The notes below the pieces were generated by a model. It saw only the letters and a program-made list of their open reading frames with translations, was not told the origin of the DNA and ran no database searches. Position numbers and translations under genes: made by a program. From an uncultured Flavobacteriaceae bacterium (GTDB lineage: Bacteria > Bacteroidota > Bacteroidia > Flavobacteriales > Flavobacteriaceae), in NCBI GenBank assembly GCA_913043275.1, contig CAJWLL010000010.1:1-54810 (forward strand): a stretch of 54,810 nt of DNA. The letters run 5' to 3'. Each line of letters opens with the position of its first letter. The first letter of the stretch is position 1. Shown piece after piece: positions 8,967 through 18,567 of this stretch.

Positions 8967-9977
8967 TTATAATTTAATTCGCGTAAGGTACATATGGGTG
9001 GTCATATATAGGTATTCGTAGTTTGCGTCAAAAGCGCAGTTGGCTGTTTTCTCTTGCGTTTTAATAGTTCCAAGGTGTTTACCTTCAGGGGTAATGATCA
9101 AAACGCCTGCCGGACCGGTAGAGAAAATGGTTCCTGATGGGTGGATTTTTAGTCCGTCAAAGTTTCCACGGCTTTCTTTTCCTAATTCGTCATCATTAAA
9201 AAACACTCTGCCGTTTTCAGTTCCATTTGGTGTAATGTCATAGGCCATGATCCTTCTGTCTTTAGGATCGGAAATAGCCACGTATAGAGTTTTTTGATCA
9301 TTGGAAATGGCAACTCCATTGGGCCTATTCAAGTCTTCGATAACCACAGAAAGCTTACCCGAAGGAGTAAGCTTAAACACACCATTGAAATCCAATTCTT
9401 TTAATGGGTCTTGGTCCCCTTTTGTCAAACCGTACGGAGGGTCGGTAAAATACAAATCTCCATTTTTAGAGTATACCATATCGTTGGGACTGTTGAAATA
9501 TTTTCCTTTATATTTACTAATAACGGTCGTAAAACCTTTTTTTTCCCAGTCTTTAAGCCGAGCTACTCTTCTGTCTCCATGCATGCAAATGGTAAGTTGT
9601 CCATTTGCATCCAAGATCAAACCGTTGGAACCACTTTCATCCCGGTTTACGGCATTGAGACCACCCTTTTTTTCTCGGGGAGCAATTCCAGTATAGCCAC
9701 TAGGATTGAGAAAGACACTTAGGCCATTTTTTTCATCCCATTGGTAGATCTTATTGGCGGGGACATCAGAAAACAATAAAGCATTGAGTCTACTGACCCA
9801 TACAGGCCCTTCCGACCATCCAAAACCCTCTGAAAGGATCTCGATTTGAGCCCCTGGTGCTACGTACTGATTCATCTCAGGAAGTAATCGATCAACAGAA
9901 CCAATTGTTCTTTTTTGTTGTGAACTTAAGGAGGTTATTAAGAAAATCGCAAATAATGGAATAATTTTAAGGTTCAT
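8967..9977 (-). CDS. SMP-30/gluconolactonase family protein, exported
   Basis: A 336-residue six-bladed propeller of the SGL/SMP-30 family. The signal peptide begins MNLKIIPLFAIF, and I chose the ATG at 9977 over an upstream start that adds 13 residues before the signal. Family segments are EGPVWV, NDMVYSKNGDLYFTDPPYG and RPNGVAISNDQKTLYVA, which supply the metal-binding Glu, Asn and Asp. Homologues are calcium- or zinc-dependent sugar lactonases. It lies three bases upstream of the lactonase-like MBL gene, so two putative lactone hydrolases are co-transcribed. The true substrate is unknown. Confidence 0.87.
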   Translation of the reverse strand: MNLKIIPLFAIFLITSLSSQQKRTIGSVDRLLPEMNQYVAPGAQIEILSEGFGWSEGPVWVSRLNALLFSDVPANKIYQWDEKNGLSVFLNPSGYTGIAPREKKGGLNAVNRDESGSNGLILDANGQLTICMHGDRRVARLKDWEKKGFTTVISKYKGKYFNSPNDMVYSKNGDLYFTDPPYGLTKGDQDPLKELDFNGVFKLTPSGKLSVVIEDLNRPNGVAISNDQKTLYVAISDPKDRRIMAYDITPNGTENGRVFFNDDELGKESRGNFDGLKIHPSGTIFSTGPAGVLIITPEGKHLGTIKTQEKTANCAFDANYEYLYMTTHMYLTRIKL

Positions 9978-10030
9978 AGTTTTTTTAATATTATAGAAAA
10001 TGAGCATAAAACTCAAAGTAAAAGATAATT

Positions 10031-12244
10031 TTATTTATTCTCCAGAATTTTAATAAGTTCTTCGGCAAAAGCCAATTTTTGTTTTATTTCTTGAATGCTT
10101 GCCAGCCGCTCTTTGCTGCGAATCAAAATGCTATCTCCGTTGGACTCCAAGTAGTAAGCAGGATGACTCTCGAAGAAGTAAATTAGATCGCCTGTAAAAA
10201 AGTCTCGAATGGCCTTTACGTCTTCACCTCTTAGGTAAAATCTTCTCGAGAAATCAGGATACTTTTTAAAGTCAATATCTTGTAATTCAGAGAGTTGTAG
10301 TATGGTAGTCATAAAGTTTTCTTTGTCCAGTGCAAAAACAGGCATTTTCTTTGGTGCTTTGATTTGTAAAAAAGTTGATTTAAAGTCTTCTTTAGTAATA
10401 AACGCACCCCCACTGTAAGATAGATCAAACAGCAAGAATTCCTTGTTTTTACTTTCCAAACTATTGTAACGGTAGTTGATCCATTTAGTTTTGAAATAGA
10501 AAAACCGTTCAAGGCCATCATAATTTGAGACAGGATCTGGTAGGTAGTTCCAGTTCAGAATGTTAGATAGTTTTTGTAAAAGCTTTTGTCTTTTCGTCAA
10601 TGAAATTTGAAAACTTAAAAGAGACGACTCTGGCAAGCTCTTGCGAATAGCAAAAGGATGTTCTGTTTTAGCTTCGTGAACATCAAGCCCAATGATTTCA
10701 AAAAACCCACCCTGACGGGAAAAGCCTCGACTGTAATCGTTTAGCCCCTCCATAACAGTATGATCTACAAATTCACAAAGTGAAAAATCTATAATAGCAT
10801 GTGAGCTGGGTGGGATTTCGTCTAGCTTCGCTTTGAGCTTAAAAAAGTTCAAAAAGCTGCAAAAGTTTTTTACACTGACATAATAATTTCCAGTCTCTTC
10901 TTCTAAGTACATCAATATATTGGGCTTAAGCCAATTGCGGGAGAACAAAATTCCACTTTTGTTTAGGATGATGTGCACCAAAAGCGTGGTTAGAATTCCC
11001 AATAGTATTCCTGTAGAAAGATTGGTAATTAGTGTTGCTAACAAGGTGGTGAGAAAAATGACACCCTGTTCCTTTCCTACCTTAAAAACACGGTACAAGT
11101 TTTCGGGCGCAGCCAGTCGGTATCCAGTATATACCAATATGGCTGCTAGAGCAGGCATAGGAATTTTTTGAATTTGATTAGCAAACAAAAGAATAAATAA
11201 AACGAGAAAAGCCGAGTGAAAAAAGTTGGCGGAACGATTCTTTGCTCCATTGTTTACATTTACCGAACTTCTTGCAATTACCGTAACTACATTGAGCCCT
11301 CCAAAAAAACTACTGATACCAGTCGCAATTCCCAAGGCCCTTAGGTCTTTATTAATGTTCGATCTTCTTTTTAAAGGGTCTAGCTTATCAACCGCTTTGA
11401 TGCTCAGTAAAGATTCAATAACCGCTACAAGGGTAATGGAAAGAGTGTAGCCCATAAAATCTGAAGTCAAGACTTTCCCAAAGTCAGGACTGGGAAGGGA
11501 AGTCAACAAGTTATCGGGTAGAATAATCATAAGGTTAGCCCCTAATATGTCAGGATTTTTTAAGATCAGATCATAATAATACATCACGCCAATAGAAGCA
11601 ATTACTACCCACATAGGGGCGGGGATTAATTGGAAAATAGAATTTCTAATTCGAGCATAAAGAAATAAAAAGACTAAACTCAATATTCCTATAGCACTTG
11701 CTAAAATAATTTCGCTAGTGGGATTGCTCATTAAATTTTTGATTGAGCTGGGAATCAGGATCAATTGATTGATCGTATTGCCTTTGATACCTGTAAAGCC
11801 CAACATCACATGAAATTGCTTAGCCAAAATACCTACTCCAATGGCGGCTAGCATTCCTTGAAGCGCTGTTGTAGGAAAAAACTCACTTAAAGCACCCAAG
11901 CGAAAAACACCAAAAACAAAAAGTAGAAAGCCAGACAACATAATGGCGGCCAAGGTGTATAAATATCCTTGATACAAATCGCCTTCACCCATGCCAACAA
12001 TGGCCGAGAGAATAACTATTACTAGCCCATTTCCAGGCCCTGTTATAGTAAGATGTGAGCCACCCAATATAGAAACTACCATACCGCCAGCAATGGCAGC
12101 AATAATTCCTGCCATGGGAGGTGCTTCGGAGGCAATGGCCAAGCCAAGCCCTAAGGGTAAAGCAATGAGGGAAACTACAAAGCCTGAAAATACGTTTTTA
12201 GGCAAGCCTATTAAAAACTGCATAAAAGGAGTAGTTTTATTCAT
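10031..12244 (-). CDS. SulP-family anion transporter with STAS domain and long C-terminal extension
   Basis: A 737-residue SulP (SLC26-type) inner-membrane transporter. Twelve or more hydrophobic segments occupy about 15-430, including the TM1 motif SLIALPLGLGLAIASEAPP and GGSHLTITGPGNG in TM3. A cytoplasmic STAS domain (about 450-535) contains AIIDFSLCEFVDH. About 200 residues beyond the STAS resemble no domain I recognise. Candidate substrates are bicarbonate or sulfate; bicarbonate is common for marine homologues with a Usp partner, but this is inference. The gene starts inside the end of the usp gene (8-base overlap), so the two are translationally coupled. Confidence 0.88.
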   Translation of the reverse strand: MNKTTPFMQFLIGLPKNVFSGFVVSLIALPLGLGLAIASEAPPMAGIIAAIAGGMVVSILGGSHLTITGPGNGLVIVILSAIVGMGEGDLYQGYLYTLAAIMLSGFLLFVFGVFRLGALSEFFPTTALQGMLAAIGVGILAKQFHVMLGFTGIKGNTINQLILIPSSIKNLMSNPTSEIILASAIGILSLVFLFLYARIRNSIFQLIPAPMWVVIASIGVMYYYDLILKNPDILGANLMIILPDNLLTSLPSPDFGKVLTSDFMGYTLSITLVAVIESLLSIKAVDKLDPLKRRSNINKDLRALGIATGISSFFGGLNVVTVIARSSVNVNNGAKNRSANFFHSAFLVLFILLFANQIQKIPMPALAAILVYTGYRLAAPENLYRVFKVGKEQGVIFLTTLLATLITNLSTGILLGILTTLLVHIILNKSGILFSRNWLKPNILMYLEEETGNYYVSVKNFCSFLNFFKLKAKLDEIPPSSHAIIDFSLCEFVDHTVMEGLNDYSRGFSRQGGFFEIIGLDVHEAKTEHPFAIRKSLPESSLLSFQISLTKRQKLLQKLSNILNWNYLPDPVSNYDGLERFFYFKTKWINYRYNSLESKNKEFLLFDLSYSGGAFITKEDFKSTFLQIKAPKKMPVFALDKENFMTTILQLSELQDIDFKKYPDFSRRFYLRGEDVKAIRDFFTGDLIYFFESHPAYYLESNGDSILIRSKERLASIQEIKQKLAFAEELIKILENK

Positions 12245-13100
12245 ATCCTTTTGAACTTATAATTAAAACATCCGTAGGTAATTCCGCCAAAATGTGTTCT
12301 ATATCTCTTGTGATAAGTCTGTCGATAAAACCAAGGTTCTCTTGCGCGTTCATAACCAATAAGTCTGAGCGCACCACCTTAGCGTAATGCCCAATAGAGT
12401 ATCCTCTTCTACCAAAGATGCTTTGTGTAGTCCAATTGATTTCGGCGGTCAATTTGGCAGGAAGATTATTAACAACATCTTCTACTCTTGTTTGCTCCTG
12501 CCGCCTTAGTTTTTCTTTTTTAAGTGTGGCTTTTCTCAAGCTTCTGTCATCATCAACATCTACTGCAACTTTAGACCTGCTTATTTCTTCTACGAGCGAT
12601 ATTTTTTTAGCCCCCAAAGCTTTTGCAACCATAAATGCAGCCCTAATGGTGTCCTTGGTTTGAGGACTTTCAAAACCATTGACAACGATGTGATGGCAGG
12701 GATGTCTTTTCTCAGAGGGGTTGATCAGCAACAAAATAGAACACTTGGCCCTACGGGTAATTTTTCTGGCGATTGAACCCAAATAAAACTTTACAACATT
12801 TTCTCTTTTTAATGCCCCTAAGAGAATCAAATCTACATTGAATTCTTGGCTGGCTTTTAACAATGTATTGACAGGATTCCCTGCCCTCCAGTGAATATTA
12901 ATTTTCTCTGACTGAACGGGACTGGATGCAACGATTTCTTTAAAATGAGATTCTTTTTCGGGTGTTTTACTTCCTACGTGAACAAAGATCAACTGTCCTC
13001 CAAAATAGCGAGCGATTCTTAAAGACTCATAAACATTGGCCTTAAGATTGGGAGAGAACGCGAACCCAACCATTATTTTTTTGAAAACAGTTGTACTCAT
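12237..13100 (-). CDS. Tandem universal stress protein (UspA family)
   Basis: A 287-residue cytoplasmic protein with two Usp folds (about 5-130 and 140-287). The first begins FKKIMVGFAFSPN, ends with the ATP-loop-like LGSIARKITRRAKCSILLL (G-x-x-x-R-x-I pattern), and the second ends HILAELPTDVLIIS. I chose the ATG at 13100 because it starts directly before the first beta strand. It overlaps sulP, suggesting that it senses or regulates the transporter through nucleotide binding. That role is inference from gene coupling. Confidence 0.85.
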   Translation of the reverse strand: MSTTVFKKIMVGFAFSPNLKANVYESLRIARYFGGQLIFVHVGSKTPEKESHFKEIVASSPVQSEKINIHWRAGNPVNTLLKASQEFNVDLILLGALKRENVVKFYLGSIARKITRRAKCSILLLINPSEKRHPCHHIVVNGFESPQTKDTIRAAFMVAKALGAKKISLVEEISRSKVAVDVDDDRSLRKATLKKEKLRRQEQTRVEDVVNNLPAKLTAEINWTTQSIFGRRGYSIGHYAKVVRSDLLVMNAQENLGFIDRLITRDIEHILAELPTDVLIISSKGYE

Positions 13101-13142
13101 TCCATTAATATAAAAATTCAATTTTCACTAAGCAAATTTTTA

Positions 13143-14558
13143 TTAGTATCGAACCCAGTTTTTTTTATTTTTCCGATGCTCTAACCTAAGTGGTAAATCT
13201 TCCCAAGGATAGAGGTTGTTCTTTATTTCAGCTAATTGAGTTTCAATCAAAGCTTTTAGGGAGTCCTTTTTGGGATGCGTATCAAAAAGATCGTTTTCTT
13301 GTGAAAAGTCTTGATCCAAATCATAGAGTTCATAGTTTTTTAAGGAAATGGTTTTAAGATAGCCGTAGTCATCTTGAGAGAATTGATGGGGCCTTGGAAT
13401 GGTGTCTTTGTCTAAGCCTAAAATCATAAGATTCCCAACACGCATTGCAATTTCTGGAACGGTTCGATAAAAGAACCAGTAAAGTGGACGTTTACGAATG
13501 AAGGGCTTTCCTTTTAAAAGAGGCAGAAAACTCGTTCCGTCAAGGTCTTTCGGCGGATCAATTCCTGTGATTTCGCAAAGGGTAGGGAGCACATCGACCA
13601 AACCCGTAGGGGTATCAATTATTTTTTTATTGGTTTTAATCCCTGTCCACTTAACAATGCCAGGAACGCGGATTCCGCCGTCGTATAAATAGCTTTTTAC
13701 AGCCTTCAAATTTGCATTGGAGGCCAATCGATAAGAGCCATTATCTGAGCTAAACATTATAATCGTATTTTCCATTAAGCTATGTTGTTCCAGATAATCC
13801 AACAGGCGTCCAATGGCGATGTCTAAGTGGTCAATATTGGCCAAATACTTTGCATTTTTTAAAGGTAGATTAGCATATTTTTCAATCAGTTTGGGAGGTG
13901 ATGCGATCTTAGCGTGTGGTTCATGAAAAGCAACATACAAAAAGAAAGGATCATTACTTTTTTGATTAAGCCAGTCCATGCACTCTTGGGCAACAATCTG
14001 ACAAGAATATCCCTTTATAAGACCAAGTGCTTTACCATTACGTAAAAAGTTTATGGGGTTGAGGTGAGAAGGCTTTGCATTGTTTTCAGTTCCAAGCGAA
14101 TAATCAAAACCATGGTCTTTTGGTTGTGGATGATTGAACTCAGGATTTTCGGTCAATTCCCCTAAGTGCCACTTCCCAATATGTGCCGTTTGATAACCTT
14201 TGGTTTTGAGCAGTTCTGCCAGCGTCACCTCTTGGTCGGGAAGGTGTAGGGGATGCTCAGGAGGTCTATAGCTGTACATGCCCACTTTGGCGGGACTTTT
14301 ACCCGTAATAAGCCCTGTCCTTGAGGGGGAACAGTTGGGCCCTGCTGCGTAAAAATTGTTAAAAAACACGCCTTCATCAGCCAGTCTATTCAGATTGGGG
14401 GTTTCCGTTGACCCTCCGATCCTTTCAAAATCTCCATAACCCATATCATCGGCCAAGAGAAATAAGATGTTTGGCCTTTTGGATTCCTCGCTAGAGGGAT
14501 CGTCACAACCCAACCAAAATAGCGAAGCGATACAGAATAAAATATTGATACGTTTCAT
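13143..14558 (-). CDS. S1-family sulfatase, lipoprotein
   Basis: A 471-residue formylglycine-dependent sulfatase. The lipobox is LGC with Cys18. Metal-binding Asp37-Asp38 lie in LLADDMGYGD, and the maturation signature is CSPSR at 76-80 with Cys76 converted to formylglycine by an enzyme not in this window. SSDNGSYR carries further metal ligands. It removes sulfate esters from carbohydrates or aryl compounds; substrate specificity is not readable. It is isolated among housekeeping genes rather than in the island at 31-44 kb. Confidence 0.92.
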   Translation of the reverse strand: MKRINILFCIASLFWLGCDDPSSEESKRPNILFLLADDMGYGDFERIGGSTETPNLNRLADEGVFFNNFYAAGPNCSPSRTGLITGKSPAKVGMYSYRPPEHPLHLPDQEVTLAELLKTKGYQTAHIGKWHLGELTENPEFNHPQPKDHGFDYSLGTENNAKPSHLNPINFLRNGKALGLIKGYSCQIVAQECMDWLNQKSNDPFFLYVAFHEPHAKIASPPKLIEKYANLPLKNAKYLANIDHLDIAIGRLLDYLEQHSLMENTIIMFSSDNGSYRLASNANLKAVKSYLYDGGIRVPGIVKWTGIKTNKKIIDTPTGLVDVLPTLCEITGIDPPKDLDGTSFLPLLKGKPFIRKRPLYWFFYRTVPEIAMRVGNLMILGLDKDTIPRPHQFSQDDYGYLKTISLKNYELYDLDQDFSQENDLFDTHPKKDSLKALIETQLAEIKNNLYPWEDLPLRLEHRKNKKNWVRY

Positions 14559-14599
14559 TGAAGAGCTTTATTACGAATGTATCTTTTTAGAGCATCAAA

Positions 14600-14652
14600 T
14601 CAAAATCACCCCTTAAAGAGAGGTTAAATCCCTTTTTGCAGGGGTGATTTGA
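14600..14652. repeat. Long inverted repeat in the lepA / sulfatase spacer
   Basis: TCAAAATCACCCCT (14600-14613) pairs with AGGGGTGATTTGA (14640-14652), with one unpaired A in an arm and a 26-base loop. On the minus strand it follows lepA and could be a terminator or RNA-processing hairpin, but no strong T run follows. A second shorter inverted repeat (AGAAAAGG / CCTTTTCT) lies at about 14655-14679. The rest of the 200-base spacer holds no convincing gene. Confidence 0.5.
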
Positions 14653-14759
14653 TAGAGAAAAGGTTTATTCTCCCTTTTCTTTTTTGGCTTTAAAACTGTA
14701 TTGAATTCCAAAAGTCAAAATGAGAAGCTGAAAAAAGACTTTAAAGGAAGCAGCATATT

Positions 14760-16556
14760 TTAATCATTTAGCTTTAGCACGGCCATAAAAGCTTGTTGAG
14801 GAATTTCTACACTACCTACTTGGCGCATTTTCTTCTTCCCTTTTTTTTGTTTTTCAAGCAGCTTTCTTTTACGGGTAATATCTCCCCCATAACATTTTGC
14901 GGTAACGTCTTTTCGGAGGGCTTTGATGGTTTCTCGAGAAATAATTTTAGCACCGATAGCCGCCTGGATCGGAATGTCAAATTGTTGTCTTGGGATCAAC
15001 TCTCTAAGCTTTTCACACATTTTTTTACCGATGGTATAAGCATTGTCTGAATGAATTAGTGCAGAAAGCGCATCTACAGGATTTCCATTGAGTAAGATAT
15101 CCACTTTTACCAGCTTTGAAGGACGCATTCCGGAGGGAGAGTAGTCAAAAGAAGCATAGCCCTTGGAGACGGTTTTCAGGCGGTCATAGAAATCAAAAAC
15201 GATTTCCGCTAGTGGCATGTCAAAATTTAACTCTACCCTTTCTGTGGTAAGGTAAGTTTGATTGGTAATGACTCCTCTCTTTTCGAGACAAAGGGACATA
15301 GCGTTACCTACAAAATCTGATTTTGTTATTATGGAGGCTTTGATATAAGGTTCTTCTACGCGTTCTAAAAAAGAAGTGTCGGGTAAATCTGAGGGATTGT
15401 TGACCATGACAATTTCATCAGGGTTTTTCTTTGTATAGGCGTGGTAGGACACGTTGGGAACCGTTGTTATGACAGTCATATTGAATTCTCGCTCGAGCCT
15501 TTCCTGAATAATTTCCAGGTGCAGCATGCCTAAAAATCCGCAACGAAAACCAAAGCCCAACGCTGCCGAACTTTCTGGGATAAAGACTAGAGAGGCATCA
15601 TTCAACTGCAGTTTTTCCATACTGGCCCGTAACTCTTCATAATCTTCAGAGTCAACAGGATAAATTCCAGCAAAAACCATTGGTTTTACTTCTTCAAAGC
15701 CCTCGATGACCTCTTGTGTTGGATTCTCTGAACCTGTCAAGGTATCTCCTACCTTTACCTCTTTAGCTTCTTTGATGCCTGTGATGAGATAACCTACATC
15801 ACCTGCAGCAATAATTTTTTTTGGTTCTTGCTTTAGCTTAAGTGTTCCAATTTCGTCGGCGAAATAAGTTTTTCCCGTAGCAATAAATTGTATTTTTTGC
15901 CCCTTTCTGATTTCACCGTTGATCACTCTGAAGTATGTCTCAACACCACGAAAAGGGTTGTAGACAGAGTCAAAGATCAATGCTTGTAAGGGAGCATCTA
16001 GCTTTCCTTTAGGGGGAGGCATGCGCTCAATGATTGCTACTAAGACATCTTCAATTCCCAGCCCCGTTTTGGCGGATGCTGGAATGATCTCTTCTGCATC
16101 GCACCCCAACAAGTCTACGATATCATCAGTGACCTCTTCCGGATTGGCAGACGGAAGATCTATTTTATTCAAAACAGGGATGATTTCCAGATTATTGTCT
16201 AATGCAAGGTAAAGGTTGGAAATAGTTTGTGCCTGAATGCTTTGGGCAGCGTCTACAACAAGTAGCGCGCCTTCACAAGCGGCAATGGATCGGGAAACTT
16301 CATAGGAAAAATCCACGTGTCCAGGTGTATCAATGAGATTTAAAACATATTGTTTTCCCTCATATTCGTATTCCATTTGGATGGCGTGGGATTTGATCGT
16401 GATACCCCTCTCCCGTTCCAAATCCATATCATCTAGTAACTGCTCCTGTTTTTCGCGAGAGGTCACTGCCCCTGTAAATTCCAATAATCGATCTGCAAGT
16501 GTACTCTTTCCATGGTCGATATGGGCGATAATGCAAAAATTTCTAATGTATTTCAT
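14760..16556 (-). CDS. lepA: Elongation factor 4 (LepA)
   Basis: A 598-residue translational GTPase that acts on the ribosome and back-translocates stalled complexes or aids initiation. Visible features are the P loop AHIDHGKST (11-19), DTPGH, NKIDLP, the EF-G-like domains, and the LepA-specific C-terminal domain with [13 protein letters not shown] and [26 protein letters not shown] chose the ATG at 16556 because [17 protein letters not shown] is the universal LepA start; upstream in-frame extension is not conserved sequence. Length is normal. Confidence 0.96.
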   Translation of the reverse strand: MKYIRNFCIIAHIDHGKSTLADRLLEFTGAVTSREKQEQLLDDMDLERERGITIKSHAIQMEYEYEGKQYVLNLIDTPGHVDFSYEVSRSIAACEGALLVVDAAQSIQAQTISNLYLALDNNLEIIPVLNKIDLPSANPEEVTDDIVDLLGCDAEEIIPASAKTGLGIEDVLVAIIERMPPPKGKLDAPLQALIFDSVYNPFRGVETYFRVINGEIRKGQKIQFIATGKTYFADEIGTLKLKQEPKKIIAAGDVGYLITGIKEAKEVKVGDTLTGSENPTQEVIEGFEEVKPMVFAGIYPVDSEDYEELRASMEKLQLNDASLVFIPESSAALGFGFRCGFLGMLHLEIIQERLEREFNMTVITTVPNVSYHAYTKKNPDEIVMVNNPSDLPDTSFLERVEEPYIKASIITKSDFVGNAMSLCLEKRGVITNQTYLTTERVELNFDMPLAEIVFDFYDRLKTVSKGYASFDYSPSGMRPSKLVKVDILLNGNPVDALSALIHSDNAYTIGKKMCEKLRELIPRQQFDIPIQAAIGAKIISRETIKALRKDVTAKCYGGDITRKRKLLEKQKKGKKKMRQVGSVEIPQQAFMAVLKLND

Positions 16557-16579
16557 CAGCGCATTTTCCTCTACTTGGT

Positions 16580-16587
16580 CAAAGATA
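16580..16587 (-). promoter_or_regulatory. Putative -7 box for lepA
   Basis: The minus strand reads TATCTTTG, matching TAnnTTTG, 23 bases before the lepA ATG. No TTG sits at the -33 distance. Confidence 0.4.
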
Positions 16588-16655
16588 CTTATTTTGAAAG
16601 TTTGGTTTTTTGTTTGTATCAGAAAAGTTAATTTTAGATAAAAATTAACAGCATA

Positions 16656-17525
16656 ATGAGAATTATATCTAAAACATTGCAAATCCTTTTGGCCATCACA
16701 TTTATATTTTCAGCCTATACTAAAGCGGTAGGCCCGGGTTTTTTTGAAATCACATTGATGGATCAAGGTTTGGCCCCGAGTAGGGCCTTCGCGGGTCATA
16801 TGGCAAGGTTTTTTATAGGTCTAGAGTTTGCCCTGGGTATATTGATGATTTTGCCATTTTACTTAAAGCAATTGATGCAAATCACCTTTTTACTATTGGG
16901 GGGTTTTACGGGTCATTTGATCTACCTTTGGTCAACCGGAGATACTGAAAATTGTGGTTGTTTTGGCGAGATGATTTCCATGACCCCAGAGCAATCCATA
17001 CTTAAAAATTTGGTAATGCTGGTAGTGGCTTTTGTTATATACAAAACAGCTAAAAGCAGACATGCTTTCAAGACCATTCTTTTTGGATTTTCAGGGGCAA
17101 CCATTCTCAGTATGTGGTTGTTTTTGCCCATGCCTAATCACGAAGATTTTCCCTTTGAAACCTTTACTCATTTTGAGCCGAAAGGCAGAGTCGACCTTTT
17201 CTCTGGGGAAAAGTTGATTGCTGTTTTTAATTTGGACTGTGAACATTGTCAAGAAGCGGCCACAGAACTTGGTGAACTTCGGAGACAACACGAGAACTTT
17301 CCAGAACTTTACACACTCTTTTATCAGGAAGGCTCTAATACCGTTCAGGATTTTGAAAGGATGACGCAATCTTCTTCTCCTTATGCATTTATTGATGTCA
17401 GCACTTTTTTTGATTTAATAGGAGCTTCTCCTCCAAGGATATATTATCTTAAGAATGGAGTTGTGGCTGAAATTTGGGACGTCGACCTCTCTCAAAATAT
17501 TGTAAACACTTTTGGCTTAAAATAA
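16656..17525 (+). CDS. MauE/DoxX-type membrane protein fused to a thioredoxin-like domain
   Basis: A 289-residue inner-membrane protein. Four hydrophobic segments fill about 5-25, 50-75, 77-95 and 115-130, with the MauE-like NCGCFGE (Cys100, Cys102) between the third and fourth. A fifth segment (about 140-158) is followed by a thioredoxin-like C-terminal domain with CEHC (Cys195, Cys198) and the cis-Pro region SPPRIYYL. This architecture fits a membrane redox relay that passes reducing equivalents to periplasmic partners; the partner is unknown. It is divergent from lepA across a 99-base spacer. Confidence 0.85.
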   Translation: MRIISKTLQILLAITFIFSAYTKAVGPGFFEITLMDQGLAPSRAFAGHMARFFIGLEFALGILMILPFYLKQLMQITFLLLGGFTGHLIYLWSTGDTENCGCFGEMISMTPEQSILKNLVMLVVAFVIYKTAKSRHAFKTILFGFSGATILSMWLFLPMPNHEDFPFETFTHFEPKGRVDLFSGEKLIAVFNLDCEHCQEAATELGELRRQHENFPELYTLFYQEGSNTVQDFERMTQSSSPYAFIDVSTFFDLIGASPPRIYYLKNGVVAEIWDVDLSQNIVNTFGLK

Positions 17526-17551
17526 TGGCTTAATATAGCGATGGATTTTGC

Positions 17552-17559
17552 TACTTTTG
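17552..17559 (+). promoter_or_regulatory. Putative -7 box for dusB
   Basis: TACTTTTG matches TAnnTTTG and ends 13 bases before the GTG start of dusB, implying a very short or absent leader. No -33 TTG is visible at normal spacing. Confidence 0.4.
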
Positions 17560-17572
17560 TAAAAAATTTAAG

Positions 17573-18559
17573 GTGGTCAAAATTAGCGACATATCGTTAG
17601 GCGAATTCCCTTTATTGTTAGCTCCTATGGAGGACGTAAGCGACCCTCCTTTTCGCGCCTTGTGTAAGGAAAATGGTGCCGATGTGGTCTATACTGAGTT
17701 TATTTCCAGTGAGGGGTTGATTCGCGATGCTGCAAAAAGCGTTCAGAAATTAGACATCTACGAAAAAGAGCGCCCTGTAGGCATACAAATCTTTGGGGCG
17801 AATTTGGATTCCATGTTGCGCTCTGTCGAAATTGTTGAAGCTTCTAAGCCTGATATCATTGACATCAATTTTGGTTGCCCAGTCAAAAAAGTAGTTAGCA
17901 AAGGTGCTGGGGCAGGAATTTTGAGAGACATTCCACTGATGGTAAAATTGACTGCTGAAATGGTAAAGCACACCTCATTGCCCTTAACGGTAAAAACACG
18001 TTTGGGTTGGGATCACGACTCAATTAAGATTGTAGAGGTAGCGGAGAGATTGCAAGATGTTGGGGTCAAAGCCATTTCAATTCATGGTAGAACTCGGGCT
18101 CAAATGTACAAGGGAGATGCTGACTGGAAACCCATTAGTGCCGTCAAGAACAATTCAAGAATGCATATTCCCATTTTTGGAAATGGAGATGTTAACAGTC
18201 CCGAAAGGGCCATGGAAATGCGAGACAGATATGGGCTAGATGGAGCCATGATTGGTAGGGCTAGTATTGGAAATCCATGGTTTTTTAATCAAGTAAAAAA
18301 CTATTTTAAAAAAGGAACTTATTCCGATTATCCAACTCTAAAAGACCGAGTAGAAGTTGCCAAAAGACATCTAGAAATGTCTATTGCATGGAAAGGTGAA
18401 GTATTGGGAGTATTGGAAACCCGACGCCATTATGCCAATTATTTTAAAGGCATTCCTGATTTTAAGCTATATCGAAAAGCAATGGTTACAACCAATGATT
18501 CCAATGGAGTTTTTGAAACTCTAAACCGGGTCTTAGATGAGGTTGCAGAACCGGCCTAG
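17573..18559 (+). CDS. dusB: tRNA-dihydrouridine synthase
   Basis: A 328-residue FMN-dependent enzyme reducing uridine to dihydrouridine in the tRNA D-loop. The TIM barrel begins LLAPMEDVSDPPFR, carries the catalytic Cys102 in DINFGCPVKKV, and has the phosphate-binding GNGDV and MIGRASIGNPW near the C-terminal side. The start is GTG. No in-frame ATG precedes the conserved barrel start. The DusB assignment rests on overall similarity to the bacterial DusB type. Confidence 0.93.
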   Translation: MVKISDISLGEFPLLLAPMEDVSDPPFRALCKENGADVVYTEFISSEGLIRDAAKSVQKLDIYEKERPVGIQIFGANLDSMLRSVEIVEASKPDIIDINFGCPVKKVVSKGAGAGILRDIPLMVKLTAEMVKHTSLPLTVKTRLGWDHDSIKIVEVAERLQDVGVKAISIHGRTRAQMYKGDADWKPISAVKNNSRMHIPIFGNGDVNSPERAMEMRDRYGLDGAMIGRASIGNPWFFNQVKNYFKKGTYSDYPTLKDRVEVAKRHLEMSIAWKGEVLGVLETRRHYANYFKGIPDFKLYRKAMVTTNDSNGVFETLNRVLDEVAEPA

Positions 18560-18567
18560 ATTTTAAT

